Positions 54,762-63,702 of a stretch of DNA of 64,000 nucleotides are shown one piece after another. The first letter of the stretch is position 1. The number at the start of each line of letters is the position of its first letter. The notes beneath the pieces were generated by a model. That model did not search any database, was not told the origin of the DNA, and saw only the letters and a program-made list of their open reading frames with translations. This stretch comes from MGBC114079 sp964531385 (GTDB taxonomy: Bacteria; Bacillota; Clostridia; Lachnospirales; CAG-274), in the NCBI GenBank assembly GCA_964531385.1, contig CAZHGC010000011.1, positions 1 to 64,000 on the forward strand, read 5' to 3'. The position numbers and the translations under genes were made by a program.

Positions 54762-55322
54762 ATGAAAGAGCTGTTTGAGCTGTTTGTTACTTTTGCAAGA
54801 GTTGGCGGATTTACTTTTGGCGGGGGATATGCTATGCTTCCTATGCTTCAAAAGGAAATTGTTGAAAACAAAAAATGGGCAACGGAGGAAGAAGTTTCGG
54901 ATTATTATGCCCTTGGACAATGCACTCCGGGGGCGATTGCGATTAATACCGCAACTTTTATTGGATATAAAAACAAAGGCATTTTGGGCGGGATTTTTGC
55001 AACTTTGGGAATGATTTTTCCGTCTATTGTTATTATATCGCTTATTTCAGCATTTCTTGGGAATTTTGCCGAAGTTGAAGTTGTTAAGCACGCTTTTGCA
55101 GGCATTCGTGTTTGTGTTTGTGTTCTTGTTTTTCAGGCCGTTTTTAAAATGTGGAAAACATCTGTTAAAGATTGGAAATGTCTTGTTTTGTTTGTTATTG
55201 TTTTGATGTTATCGATTTTTACTGAAATTTCTTCACCGATTATTGTTGTTGGTGCCGGAGTTTTTGGCATTTTTGTTAAGCTTATTTCGAAACACAGAGA
55301 AAAAAGATTGGCGAAAAAATAA
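54762..55322 (+). CDS. chrA: Chromate transporter family protein, first half
   Basis: 186 residues from the ATG at 54762 (GGAGGG 6 bases upstream); the frame from 54684 is rejected. Marks: VGGFTFGGGYAMLPML near 15-30 and GQCTPGAIAINTATFIGY near 53-70, typical of the short-chain (single CHR domain) proteins that work as pairs. About five membrane segments. It sits 45 bases before a second CHR gene. Such pairs export chromate, or in many anaerobes an unknown anion. Confidence 0.88.
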   Translation: MKELFELFVTFARVGGFTFGGGYAMLPMLQKEIVENKKWATEEEVSDYYALGQCTPGAIAINTATFIGYKNKGILGGIFATLGMIFPSIVIISLISAFLGNFAEVEVVKHAFAGIRVCVCVLVFQAVFKMWKTSVKDWKCLVLFVIVLMLSIFTEISSPIIVVGAGVFGIFVKLISKHREKRLAKK

Positions 55323-55367
55323 GTTTTTGCACTTATGCGATAGTTATGACGATTTTTGGAGGAGCTT

Positions 55368-55940
55368 ATGGAAATTTTCATTATTTTTCTTGAATTTTTT
55401 AAAACGGGGCTTTTTGCTATTGGCGGGGGGCTTGCAACTTTACCTTTTTTATATGAAATTGCTGAAAAGTATAACTGGTTTTCTTTTGAAGACGTTGGAA
55501 ATATGGTTGCGGTTTCGGAGGCAACTCCCGGCCCGATTGGCGTTAATATGTCGACTTTTGTTGGGTTTAAATTTATGGGCGTTTTTGGCGGAATTTTGAC
55601 AACTGTTGGCTATGTTATGCCTTCGGTTATTATTATTATCATTATTTCCAAACTGCTTAATAAATTTAAAAATAATTTTTTTGTTGACGGAATGTTTTAT
55701 GGATTTAGGCCGGCTTCGACCGCTCTTATTGCATCTGCCGGAATTCTTCTTGTTGGAAATGTTATTTTTTCTGCCGGAATTCCCGATTTTTCTTTGGAGA
55801 TTTCGCAGATTGTTCAAAATGTTGATGTTTTGGCGATTGTTTTGGCTTGTGTTGTTGCGATTGGGGTTAAGATTTTTAAATTGCACCCGATTGTTTATAT
55901 TGCCTGTGCTGCTGTTGCGGGGATTGTTTTTGAACTTTAA
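55368..55940 (+). CDS. chrA: Chromate transporter family protein, second half
   Basis: 190 residues. The N-terminal KTGLFAIGGGLATLPFLYEI and the SEATPGPIGVNMSTFVGF stretch (46-63) mirror the first half. Start at 55368, ATG, with GGAGGAG 4 bases upstream; the upstream frame from TTG at 55356 is not favoured. It forms the presumed heterodimer with the preceding gene; fused forms occur in other bacteria. Confidence 0.88.
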   Translation: MEIFIIFLEFFKTGLFAIGGGLATLPFLYEIAEKYNWFSFEDVGNMVAVSEATPGPIGVNMSTFVGFKFMGVFGGILTTVGYVMPSVIIIIIISKLLNKFKNNFFVDGMFYGFRPASTALIASAGILLVGNVIFSAGIPDFSLEISQIVQNVDVLAIVLACVVAIGVKIFKLHPIVYIACAAVAGIVFEL

Positions 55941-55998
55941 ATTTTTGAAATTTCGGCTTGAAGTTGATTTTCTTTTTTTAACTTAAAAGTAATGGTTG

Positions 55999-56015
55999 TG
56001 TAACATAATTGTAAC
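55999..56015 (+). promoter_or_regulatory. WalR-type box upstream of the Ig-like/yycH/yycI operon
   Basis: TGTAAC (55999-56004), five bases, TGTAAC (56010-56015): two half-sites fitting TGTWAH-N5-TGTWAH of WalR/YycF. TATAAT (-10) follows at 56026-56031, ten bases after the box, and no proper -35 is present. Class II activation by an OmpR-type regulator is suggested. Confidence 0.7.
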
Positions 56016-56025
56016 ATTGGTGGGG

Positions 56026-56031
56026 TATAAT
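56026..56031 (+). promoter_or_regulatory. -10 box of the operon at 56 kb
   Basis: TATAAT with the WalR-type box in the -35 position (56003-56008). The leader to the first ATG is about 130 bases. Confidence 0.6.
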
Positions 56032-56167
56032 AAAAATGTGTAGAGGTCTGAGTTTATACTACCAAATTCGCAGAACTGATTTTGCAAAATTATTTTGCAA
56101 ATATTATACGGTGTGGATAAAAAATTGGATACATATTTGTAATCTTTATTTTGGAAAGGAGGCTGTC

Positions 56168-56620
56168 ATGAAAAAGTTATTATCATTTATATCTGTTTTA
56201 TTTTTTATAATAGCGGCATCTGCTTTGTGCGTTCTTGCGGCTCCTTCCGGCTCTCAGCCCGTTGATAAGTTCGGGATTACCGGCGGTATGGATTTGCAGA
56301 AGGGCACAGAGACTACTTTTGACAGTTCACGTATTATATCGGGAACGGCTCAGAAAGATACTGTTGTTGATGTAATTGTTTATGAAGTGGTTGAAGATGC
56401 CGAGGGTACAAAGTTGGTTGAATTGGACAGATGTACGACAACTGTTGGAATTTCTGAAGTTTTTGTTCAAGACGTTGATTTGGTTGTTGGAAAAAATCTT
56501 ATTGTTGTTAAGGCTTCCAACGGCGAAAAATATTCGGAGGCTTCTTCGGTTGTTAAACGTAAAAAAAGTGAAATAAAAATTGAACTTCGGCAAGGGATTG
56601 TTCTTCCGGGGCAAAGGTGA
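56168..56620 (+). CDS. Small secreted Ig-like protein
   Basis: 150 residues from the ATG at 56168 with AAAGGAGG 6 bases upstream; the frame from 56036 is rejected. Signal peptide to about residue 30 (LCVLAAPS). The mature part is one Ig-like beta-sandwich (SRIISGTAQKDTVVDVIVYEV, then AGKNLIVVKASNGE-like strands) with a basic linker. No catalytic motif. First gene of the WalR-type-box operon and overlapping the next gene's upstream region by the shared TGA/GTG. Confidence 0.65.
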   Translation: MKKLLSFISVLFFIIAASALCVLAAPSGSQPVDKFGITGGMDLQKGTETTFDSSRIISGTAQKDTVVDVIVYEVVEDAEGTKLVELDRCTTTVGISEVFVQDVDLVVGKNLIVVKASNGEKYSEASSVVKRKKSEIKIELRQGIVLPGQR

Positions 56621-56625
56621 TTTTA

Positions 56626-57981
56626 ATGAAATTAAACATTACTAAAAATTTTATAATTACTTTTTTTGTCATACTGGCTATTTATCAAACTTCAGAGTTA
56701 TGGTTTGAAGGTTTTTCAAACCATAACTTTTTTTACTCTTTTTTCAATAATTCTCAAAATTCAAGCGATGACGGTCTGTTATATTCTCTTGACAGCATTA
56801 TTTTGACTTCGGGGGGAGACAGGCTTATTTGCGTTAAAAACGATATTTATAAAAGCGAGAGCAAGGCGGTTTTTGACAATGCCGTTAAAATTACTATGGA
56901 AGAGGGAGTTTTGACATCTCAAAGTGTTTTTGATTGGAACACAATTCTTTCGGGTCGGTCGGTTATTTATCAATATAAATGCGGAATTATGAAGGGTGAC
57001 ATTGCAAAAATGTTTGGTTTTGACGAGGGACTTTTGGCTTCGGTTTCTTCTGATATTGATACGGTTGTTATTATTCCTTATACCACGACAACGCCCGAAA
57101 AAATTACTGTTGGTTTTGGAAATATGGCACAGCAAAAGGCTTGTTTTTATACCCTTGAAAAAAACCAATATACTTACAACCTTTATGATGCAATTGATTT
57201 GTTTTCTTCATCGGGAGACATTTATTATACATCAAGCGTTAGAAGTGGGCTTGATTTGTTTAACGGAAATAAATTTTTGCCACAATGGAGCGGTTATGGA
57301 TTTGAATATCACCCGATTAAAATTGTAAATCCTTTTGTTGAAAACGGCGAAGTTGAACAAATTAAAATTGAACGTGCGGCAGATGCTTTTTTTGATAATC
57401 CTGTTTCAAAGTGGTCATCGGTTTCGGGCGGGGTTTATACTTACAGCGATGAAAACTCGGTTGTTAAATATTATGACAACGGCGTTATGGAATATTATAA
57501 TTACAGCACAGACAGAGGAAATTCTGTTAATGATTTTTATACAAGCTATTTGAGTGCGATTTCTTTGCTTAAAAAAGATTTTAATATTCAAAATGAATTT
57601 TATTTGAGCGGATACAACATTGACAGAGAAAAAACAGTTTTCTATTTTGATTATAAAATTAACAATTTTTCTGTTTTTCTTGATTCGGAAACAAGAAAAA
57701 ATACCGGTATGAAATCGGTTATCGAGGTTGCTGTTAGCGGGGGGCGAGTTTCGAGATACAGAAGATTTGCAAGAAATTTTGTTGTTGATAATTTGAAAAA
57801 AGAGAATGTTCAAAAAGATTTTGTTAAGGCTGTTGACGAAGTTTTTACGGATATTCAAAACAGCGGAAAAAATCAAAACGGTGTTGATGATATTGAACTT
57901 TGTTATTATGTTGGCGAAGACGAGGGCAATCTGTGTTGGATTATCGATGTTGGAGATAAAAAATTTGTTAAAGAAACTTAG
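56626..57981 (+). CDS. YycH-like two-component regulator protein
   Basis: 451 residues with one N-terminal membrane anchor (about residues 7-25, FIITFFVILAIYQTSELWF) and a large beta-rich extracytoplasmic part. The layout and position before a YycI-like gene match YycH, which restrains the WalK sensor in Bacilli. The sequence itself is divergent, so context carries much of the weight. ATG at 56626, AAGGTGA 6 bases upstream; it starts 5 bases after the preceding stop. Confidence 0.6.
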   Translation: MKLNITKNFIITFFVILAIYQTSELWFEGFSNHNFFYSFFNNSQNSSDDGLLYSLDSIILTSGGDRLICVKNDIYKSESKAVFDNAVKITMEEGVLTSQSVFDWNTILSGRSVIYQYKCGIMKGDIAKMFGFDEGLLASVSSDIDTVVIIPYTTTTPEKITVGFGNMAQQKACFYTLEKNQYTYNLYDAIDLFSSSGDIYYTSSVRSGLDLFNGNKFLPQWSGYGFEYHPIKIVNPFVENGEVEQIKIERAADAFFDNPVSKWSSVSGGVYTYSDENSVVKYYDNGVMEYYNYSTDRGNSVNDFYTSYLSAISLLKKDFNIQNEFYLSGYNIDREKTVFYFDYKINNFSVFLDSETRKNTGMKSVIEVAVSGGRVSRYRRFARNFVVDNLKKENVQKDFVKAVDEVFTDIQNSGKNQNGVDDIELCYYVGEDEGNLCWIIDVGDKKFVKET

Positions 57982-58014
57982 ACGGTTTTTAGGTTTGTTG
58001 AAAGGGGGATTTTT

Positions 58015-58860
58015 GTGGATTGGGACAAGGCGAAAAATTATACAATTATTTTTCTTGTTATTTTAAATTTATTTTTACTTTTGTGCAATCTTTGGTTTAA
58101 CAAGAGATATGTTTTGCTTGACAGTCAAATTGAGTCGATTAAAAATATTTTGAATGACAGGGGAATTGTTGTTGATGCTGAAATTCCGAACGAATATAAG
58201 CCTATGATTCAAATTAACCTTGGAAACTGTGTTTATGATACGGAGTATCTTCAAAAAATATTTTTTGATGGCAAAGAGGAGATTAAAAGAACTTCCGAAT
58301 TTGAAAAAACAATTTTATCTTCAGACGATGAGAAAATTGTTATTTTTTCGGATTATGTTGAATTCCAAAAGGAAAAGGTTGTTTTTTCCGGCGGATTTAA
58401 CGAAGAGGAGGTTTTAAAAATTTGCTCGGAGTATGCCGAAAAAATTAACGATTTTTATGAGGGACTTGAAGTTCACAGTATTAGAAAAGAAGGGGATTGT
58501 TTTGCTGTTGAATATGTTCAGAATTATAGAGGAAACGATATTTTTAATAATTTTGCGTTGTTTAAAATTTATAAGGACGGGCACATTGTTTTGAAAATGA
58601 AATATTTCCCGATTAAAAATATGTATGGGGCGGCGGTTGATATATGCTCGGCAGATGAGGCTTTGTTTATTTTTTCCGACAAGGCAAAGGAAGCCTGCAA
58701 TTCTTCGAAGATAAACGTTACAAATGTTGAAAAGGGATATTATTTTGATGATTTTGAAAATGGCGGAAGTATTGTTTCTGTTCCATATTACAGAATTGAA
58801 GTTTTACAAAGAGAAGAACCTTTTTTTGTTAATGCTTATAACAGAACTCTTTTGGAATGA
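58015..58860 (+). CDS. yycI: YycI family regulatory protein
   Basis: 281 residues. The start MDWDKAKNYTIIFLVILNLFLL is typical for YycI: charged lead, one anchor (~10-28), then an extracytoplasmic beta-rich fold. Together with YycH it modulates WalK. GTG start with AAGGGGGA 7 bases upstream. Separated by 33 bases from the YycH-like gene. walR and walK are not in the window. Confidence 0.75.
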   Translation: MDWDKAKNYTIIFLVILNLFLLLCNLWFNKRYVLLDSQIESIKNILNDRGIVVDAEIPNEYKPMIQINLGNCVYDTEYLQKIFFDGKEEIKRTSEFEKTILSSDDEKIVIFSDYVEFQKEKVVFSGGFNEEEVLKICSEYAEKINDFYEGLEVHSIRKEGDCFAVEYVQNYRGNDIFNNFALFKIYKDGHIVLKMKYFPIKNMYGAAVDICSADEALFIFSDKAKEACNSSKINVTNVEKGYYFDDFENGGSIVSVPYYRIEVLQREEPFFVNAYNRTLLE

Positions 58861-58901
58861 TGTGTTTTGTATAAAAAATTTGTTTTTTTGCTTGTCCGCT
58901 C

Positions 58902-58930
58902 TTGACATACTTTAGTCAAGTATTTATAAT
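58902..58930 (+). promoter_or_regulatory. Perfect consensus sigma-A promoter
   Basis: TTGACA (58902-58907), 17 bases, TATAAT (58925-58930). Transcription would start near 58937, about 107 bases before the ECF gene. Confidence 0.8.
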
Positions 58931-58998
58931 TTATTAAAATAAAATCCATTTGCAAAGAAGGGACAGTTTACGGAAAATTATATAACTTGAATTTTTGT

Positions 58999-59026
58999 TT
59001 GACGTTGTTGTTTTTTTGATTACAAT
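58999..59026 (+). promoter_or_regulatory. Second candidate promoter for the ECF gene
   Basis: TTGACG (58999-59004), 16 bases, TACAAT (59021-59026). It would give a leader of only about 11 bases. Confidence 0.4.
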
Positions 59027-59043
59027 TTTAAGAGGTGTTTTAT

Positions 59044-59631
59044 ATGAATTCAAAAATTAGAGAAATTTGCCTTCTTGGATTGCTTATTGCTGTTGTTTGT
59101 GTTAGCACTATGTTTATTAGAATTGCAATTCCAGCAACGGAAGGATATATTCATTTTGGTGACGGATTTATTGTTATTATTGCTGTTATGTTTGGAAAAA
59201 AATATGGTGCGGTTGCTGGTGGTGTTGGTTCGGCGTTGGCTGATGTTTTTTCCGGATATTTGCACTGGGCTTTGTTTACTTTTATTATTAAAGCCGTTAT
59301 GGGCTATGTTGTTGGGTGCATTAAAGATTATAAAAACGAAAATTCGAAATTTTTCTCGGCTAAAAATGTTTTTGCCACTGTTTTGGGCGAGGTTGTTATG
59401 ATTTTTGGCTATTTTATTTTTGGGATTTTGCTTAAAGGCGTTTTTATGGTTCCCGATGTTTCAGAACTTGGCGGGATTTCTCCGATTGAATATGGCTTTG
59501 TTCAGGCGTTATCGTCCGTTTTTGAAAATTTAATTCAAGCTGTTGGCGGAATTGTTGTTTTTGACGTTTTGGGCTTTGCCTTACATAATGCGAAAATTTC
59601 ACGTTTTATTAACACGAACTTGCAAAATTGA
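59044..59631 (+). CDS. ECF transporter substrate-binding (S) component
   Basis: 195 residues, about five membrane helices. The pattern IHFGDGFIVIIAVMFGKKYGAVAGGVGSALADVFSG (about 37-72) is that of S-components of energy-coupling-factor transporters that share the EcfA/EcfT module. The substrate (perhaps a vitamin or queuosine precursor) cannot be stated. AGAGGTG lies 6 bases upstream of the ATG. Confidence 0.8.
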   Translation: MNSKIREICLLGLLIAVVCVSTMFIRIAIPATEGYIHFGDGFIVIIAVMFGKKYGAVAGGVGSALADVFSGYLHWALFTFIIKAVMGYVVGCIKDYKNENSKFFSAKNVFATVLGEVVMIFGYFIFGILLKGVFMVPDVSELGGISPIEYGFVQALSSVFENLIQAVGGIVVFDVLGFALHNAKISRFINTNLQN

Positions 59632-59870
59632 ATTTTTGAACGCAAAAGTTGTTAATTTTTAAAAAAATGCTTTTATGTTTGCAAAAAAGATGTTATAATT
59701 AAATGAAGATTGACTATACAGCGTTTCGACAGTGTTTTATTAATTGGATTTTACCGATTGGGCAAATTCTGCTGTTTTGAGAATTGCTTTTATTGTATAT
59801 ATTTTGAGGAGTATTTTTAAGTTTTGTATAAAATGGTGTTATTACTGTTAGGAAAGGTGTAAGTATTATA

Positions 59871-61130
59871 ATGGAACAGTTGGTTATAAACGGTCAAAAA
59901 CAGCTTTCGGGCGATGTTTTTATAAGCGGTGCTAAAAATGCGGTTGTTGCAATTATTCCTGCTGCTATTATGGCGAAGGGAAAATGTGTTATTGAAAATT
60001 TGCCTGCTATTGAGGACGTTACAAGTCTTGTTGATACTTTGACGAACATTGGTGTTAAGTGTAAGTTTACAAAGGACAACACTTTAATTATTGACAGCAC
60101 TGATATTAATCAATATTGTGCAACTTACGAATCGGTTAAAAAAATTCGTGCTTCTTATTATCTTATGGGTGCTCTTTTGGGAAGATTTAAAAGAGCCGAA
60201 GTTGCTATGCCGGGCGGTTGTAATTTTGGTACGAGGCCTATTGACCAGCATCTTAGAGGGTTTAAGGCTCTTGGGGCAGAATATACTATTGAACACGGTG
60301 TTGTTAAGCTTTATGCTGAAAAGCTTATTGGAAACCACATTTATTTGGATATGTCAAGCGTTGGGGCAACGATTAATATTATGCTTGCGGCGGTTATGGC
60401 AGAGGGTGTTACTGTTATTGAAAATGCCGCAAAAGAGCCTCATATTGTTGATACGGCGAATTTTTTGAATATGCTTGGTGCAAATGTTAAAGGTGCGGGA
60501 ACTGACATTATTAAGATAACGGGAGTTTCCGAACTTCACGGGGCGGAATATATGATTATTCCTGACCAGATTGAAGCGGGAACTTATATGATTGCGGCGG
60601 CTATGGCGGGCGGTGATGTTACCGTTAAAAATATTATTCCGAAGCACATGGATTCACTTTCAGCAAAGCTTCAGGAAATGGGTTGCGTTCTTTATGAGGG
60701 TGACGATTCGATTAGGGTTGTTTCGACAGGAAATTTGCAACCGACAACTGTTAAAACTATGGTTTATCCCGGATTTCCGACAGATTTGCAACCACAGATG
60801 ACTGCTCTTTTGTGTGTTGCGGACGGAACAAGCATTTTGACCGAAAACGTTTGGGAAAACAGATTTCAATATGTTAATGAACTTAAACGTCTTGGCGGAA
60901 ACATTACTGTTGAGGGGCGTGTTGCTGTTGTTGAAGGTGTTAGGCAACTTATGGGGGCGGAAGTTAACGCAACCGACCTTCGTGCCGGAGCGGCTCTTGT
61001 TATTGCGGGACTTGCGGCAAAAGGCAAAACGACCATTGGAAACGTTAAATATATTGACAGAGGTTATGAAAAAATTGAACATAAATTGAGGGGCATTGGT
61101 GCGGACATTACACGTATTAATGTTAAGTAG
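59871..61130 (+). CDS. murA: UDP-N-acetylglucosamine 1-carboxyvinyltransferase
   Basis: First committed step of peptidoglycan synthesis: enolpyruvyl transfer from PEP to UDP-GlcNAc. 419 residues. The catalytic cysteine is in PGGCNFGTRP near 117, so it is of the type that fosfomycin alkylates. ATG with AAAGGTG about 11 bases upstream. Followed by yycJ after 8 bases. It may be one of two murA copies, as common in Firmicutes; no other is visible here. Confidence 0.93.
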   Translation: MEQLVINGQKQLSGDVFISGAKNAVVAIIPAAIMAKGKCVIENLPAIEDVTSLVDTLTNIGVKCKFTKDNTLIIDSTDINQYCATYESVKKIRASYYLMGALLGRFKRAEVAMPGGCNFGTRPIDQHLRGFKALGAEYTIEHGVVKLYAEKLIGNHIYLDMSSVGATINIMLAAVMAEGVTVIENAAKEPHIVDTANFLNMLGANVKGAGTDIIKITGVSELHGAEYMIIPDQIEAGTYMIAAAMAGGDVTVKNIIPKHMDSLSAKLQEMGCVLYEGDDSIRVVSTGNLQPTTVKTMVYPGFPTDLQPQMTALLCVADGTSILTENVWENRFQYVNELKRLGGNITVEGRVAVVEGVRQLMGAEVNATDLRAGAALVIAGLAAKGKTTIGNVKYIDRGYEKIEHKLRGIGADITRINVK

Positions 61131-61138
61131 GTGTTTAG

Positions 61139-61942
61139 ATGGCAATTAAATTTGCAACAATTGCAAGCGGAAGCAGTGGAAACAGCGTTTTTATTGGAAC
61201 GGAGCATACCAAAATTTTGATTGATGCGGGGCTTAGCGGAAAGAAAGTTCAGGCGGGGCTTGAGGAAATTGGTGTTTCTGGAAAAGAGCTTGACGGAATT
61301 TTTGTTACACACGAACATATTGACCACGTTCAAGGAGTTGGCATTTTATCGAGGAGGTTTGACATTCCCGTTTATGCAACTTTGGGAACTTGGGACGCTA
61401 TGCCGACTTCGGTTGGAGAAATTAAAGAAAAAAACAAGAAAGTTGTTTACAGCAACGAGGAATGTGTTGTTAACGATTTGTGCATTTCGCCGTATTCTAT
61501 TCCTCACGATGCTGCGGAGCCTGTTGGATACAGCGTTTTGAACGAAAAATTCAAAGTTTCGGTTGCAACAGACATTGGACATGTTACGGAAACAATTATG
61601 GAGAACATTAAAGATTGCGATTTGCTTTTGCTTGAGAGCAACCACGATGTTGATATGCTTAAAAACGGGGATTATCCTTTCCCTTTGAAAAAACGAATTT
61701 TGGGCGACAACGGTCATCTTTCGAACGAAACGGCCGGAAAGCTTCTTGCTTGGGTTATTTGCCAAAATTCTAAGCTTAGAAACGTTTTTTTGGGACATTT
61801 GAGCAAAGAAAACAACACACCCGATACAGCTTTTGAGACGGTTTCCGGAATTTTGGAGCAATATGACATTAAAGCCGGAAAGGAATTTAATTTATATATG
61901 GCGGCGAGGTATGGTGTTGAAAGGCTTATCAACCTTGCTTGA
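61139..61942 (+). CDS. yycJ: Metallo-beta-lactamase fold protein YycJ (WalJ)
   Basis: 267 residues. The metal motif THEHIDHVQG (near 60-69) is the HxHxDH of the beta-lactamase fold; SGSSGNSVFIGT opens the protein. YycJ/WalJ is a nuclease-fold protein linked to cell division and DNA metabolism. ATG with AGGTG 7 bases upstream, 8 bases after murA. yycJ followed by rlmH is the usual order in Firmicutes wal loci. Confidence 0.88.
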   Translation: MAIKFATIASGSSGNSVFIGTEHTKILIDAGLSGKKVQAGLEEIGVSGKELDGIFVTHEHIDHVQGVGILSRRFDIPVYATLGTWDAMPTSVGEIKEKNKKVVYSNEECVVNDLCISPYSIPHDAAEPVGYSVLNEKFKVSVATDIGHVTETIMENIKDCDLLLLESNHDVDMLKNGDYPFPLKKRILGDNGHLSNETAGKLLAWVICQNSKLRNVFLGHLSKENNTPDTAFETVSGILEQYDIKAGKEFNLYMAARYGVERLINLA

Positions 61943-61954
61943 AGAGGTTAGATT

Positions 61955-62431
61955 GTGAAGATTGACATTATTTGTGTTGGAAAAATTAAAGAAAAATATT
62001 TTCGTGATGCGGTTTTGGAATATTCAAAGAGACTTTCGAGGTATGTAAATCTTGAAATAATTGAAGTTGCTGACGAAAAAGCACCGGAGAGTATAAGCGT
62101 TTCGGAGCAAGAAATTATTAAAGCAAAAGAGGGCGAAAGAATTATTAAACACATTAAAAATTCTTTTGTTATTGCTTTGGATTTGAAAGGCAAGAAACTT
62201 TCGAGCGAGGGACTTTCGGAATTTATACAAAAGTCAATGGTTTCGGGGGTTAGCTGTTTGACCTTTATTATTGGTGGGTCTTTGGGACTTTCCGATGATG
62301 TTATTAAACGTTCGGATTTTAGGCTTTGTTTTTCGGATATGACATTTCCTCATCAGCTTATGAGGGTTATACTTTTGGAGCAAATTTATCGTGCCGAGAG
62401 AATTATGGCGAATGAGCCATATCACAAATGA
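61955..62431 (+). CDS. rlmH: 23S rRNA pseudouridine-1915 N3-methyltransferase
   Basis: Methylates m3Psi1915 in helix 69 of 23S rRNA. 158 residues, the small SPOUT-fold size. Marks: ICVGKIKEKYF at the start and FIIGGSLGLSDDV near 105-117, and the C-terminal RAERIMANEPYHK. GTG start with AGAGGT 6 bases upstream. Confidence 0.95.
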   Translation: MKIDIICVGKIKEKYFRDAVLEYSKRLSRYVNLEIIEVADEKAPESISVSEQEIIKAKEGERIIKHIKNSFVIALDLKGKKLSSEGLSEFIQKSMVSGVSCLTFIIGGSLGLSDDVIKRSDFRLCFSDMTFPHQLMRVILLEQIYRAERIMANEPYHK

Positions 62432-62533
62432 TATTTTTATGTTGACTTTTTACAAAAACGGAATATATGAATTTTACAAATGATGTTGAGTTTGCTCATA
62501 TGTTAAAAATTTGTTGATTTTTTTTAAATAGAT

Positions 62534-62566
62534 TTGACAAAAGCATATTATTAATGTTAATATAAT
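62534..62566 (+). promoter_or_regulatory. Candidate promoter elements before cheC
   Basis: TTGACA at 62534-62539 and TATAAT at 62561-62566; the spacer of 21 bases is long. TTAATA at 62557 gives 17 bases. Confidence 0.35.
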
Positions 62567-62581
62567 AATAATTAGATTTAG

Positions 62582-62595
62582 TTTGTTTTGCGAAC
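62582..62595 (+). promoter_or_regulatory. Shared 14-base leader motif, cheC copy
   Basis: TTTGTTTTGCGAAC, 15 bases after the TATAAT. Identical motif at 63689-63702 before cheW. Confidence 0.5.
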
Positions 62596-62662
62596 AGCAC
62601 GAGGTTTGGGTATTTGTTTTGTTGTTTAAATTTATGCTATGTTAAAGGAGTTGGGACGAATT

Positions 62663-63253
62663 ATGAGTAATAGCACTAATTGGGGATTTAGTCAGATTGA
62701 CGCAGATACTTTGAAAGAAATTGCGAATATTGGTTCCGGTACTGCTGCGGGAAGTCTTGCGAGCCTTTTAAAAGATAAAATTACTATGACCGTTCCGGAG
62801 GTTGATACTCCTGAGTTTAAAAATTTGCCTGATATTTTGAACGGTGCGGAGAAGATTGTTGCGAGTGTTCTTGTTAAAATTTCGGGAGACATTAAGGGTA
62901 TGATGATGTACATAATGGACGAGCATTCTGCCTGCACTCTTACAAATCAACTTTTGAAGAAGAACAACAAATCTCTTTATGATTTTGGTGAAATGGAACT
63001 TTCGGTTATTACGGAAATTGGAAACATTCTTACAAGTTCTTATCTTACAAGTCTTTCAAGTCTTTTGAAGTTTAAAATTGCCAAATCGGTTCCTTATCTT
63101 TCTATTGATATGGCGGGGGCGGTTTTGAGCGTTCCGGCTATTGAATTTGGAAAAGTTGGCGATACGGTTTTACTTATTAAATCTACTTTGAAAGACGATA
63201 AATACAATATGTCGGGATTTTTTATTTTAATTCCTGATTTTGGTGAGGCTTGA
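62663..63253 (+). CDS. cheC: Chemotaxis phosphatase CheC
   Basis: 196 residues. Two phosphatase motifs of the CheC/CheX/FliY family are intact: DTLKEIANIGSGTAAGSLASLL and ELSVITEIGNILTSSYLTSL, each with the E-x2-N pair that attacks CheY-P. Starting at the ATG at 62663; the AAAGGAG lies 12 bases upstream, which is long, so the ATG at 62639 upstream of that site is not used. It probably terminates CheY signalling. No cheA or cheD is visible; cheW follows after 510 bases. Confidence 0.9.
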   Translation: MSNSTNWGFSQIDADTLKEIANIGSGTAAGSLASLLKDKITMTVPEVDTPEFKNLPDILNGAEKIVASVLVKISGDIKGMMMYIMDEHSACTLTNQLLKKNNKSLYDFGEMELSVITEIGNILTSSYLTSLSSLLKFKIAKSVPYLSIDMAGAVLSVPAIEFGKVGDTVLLIKSTLKDDKYNMSGFFILIPDFGEA

Positions 63254-63373
63254 TTTGGGGAAATTGAGAAAAACTGTTAAAGTGTAATTGCAATAGTTTT
63301 TTTGCGGAGAGTTTTTTTGTTAAATGGAAGATAGTTTCTTGTGTTTAAAACAGAAGAAAATAGAAAGTAAATA

Positions 63374-63465
63374 AAAAAAACGGAGCGACCCGCAGGGGGA
63401 AATGCGGTTGCGAGTAGCGAAGCTACGGAGTAGCATTTAAAGCGAAGTATTTTTTTATTAAACCG
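63374..63465. repeat. Structured ~90-bp element, copy B
   Basis: Close to 28982-29080: A-run, GAGCGACCCG, AGGGGGAAATGCGG, GAAGCTACGGAGTAGCATTT, AAGCG, T-run, ATTAAACC. Differences fall mostly at loop or compensating sites. It lies after the cheC gene and before the cheW promoter. Confidence 0.7.
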
Positions 63466-63641
63466 AAGTTTGTTTCTTGTGTTTAACTTTTATGATTTTA
63501 TCAAATTACGTGGGATTGAGTTGGGTGCTTTTTGATATTTTTTTTGAAAGGCACTCATTTTTTATAAATTTTGGTTAAATTTCACAAAAGGACAGATTGT
63601 TATTTTTTACATTATATTGTTGAAAAGCAAGTTTAATTTGA

Positions 63642-63669
63642 TTGATTTTTTTCGTAAATATTATATAAT
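63642..63669 (+). promoter_or_regulatory. Candidate cheW promoter
   Basis: TTGATT, a 16-base spacer and TATAAT. The leader to the TTG start is about 85 bases and contains the shared 14-base motif. Confidence 0.5.
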
Positions 63670-63688
63670 GAATTATACAGAGGATAAA

Positions 63689-63702
63689 TTTGTTTTGCGA
63701 AC
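63689..63702 (+). promoter_or_regulatory. Shared 14-base leader motif, cheW copy
   Basis: TTTGTTTTGCGAAC, 19 bases after TATAAT; identical to 62582-62595. Confidence 0.5.
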
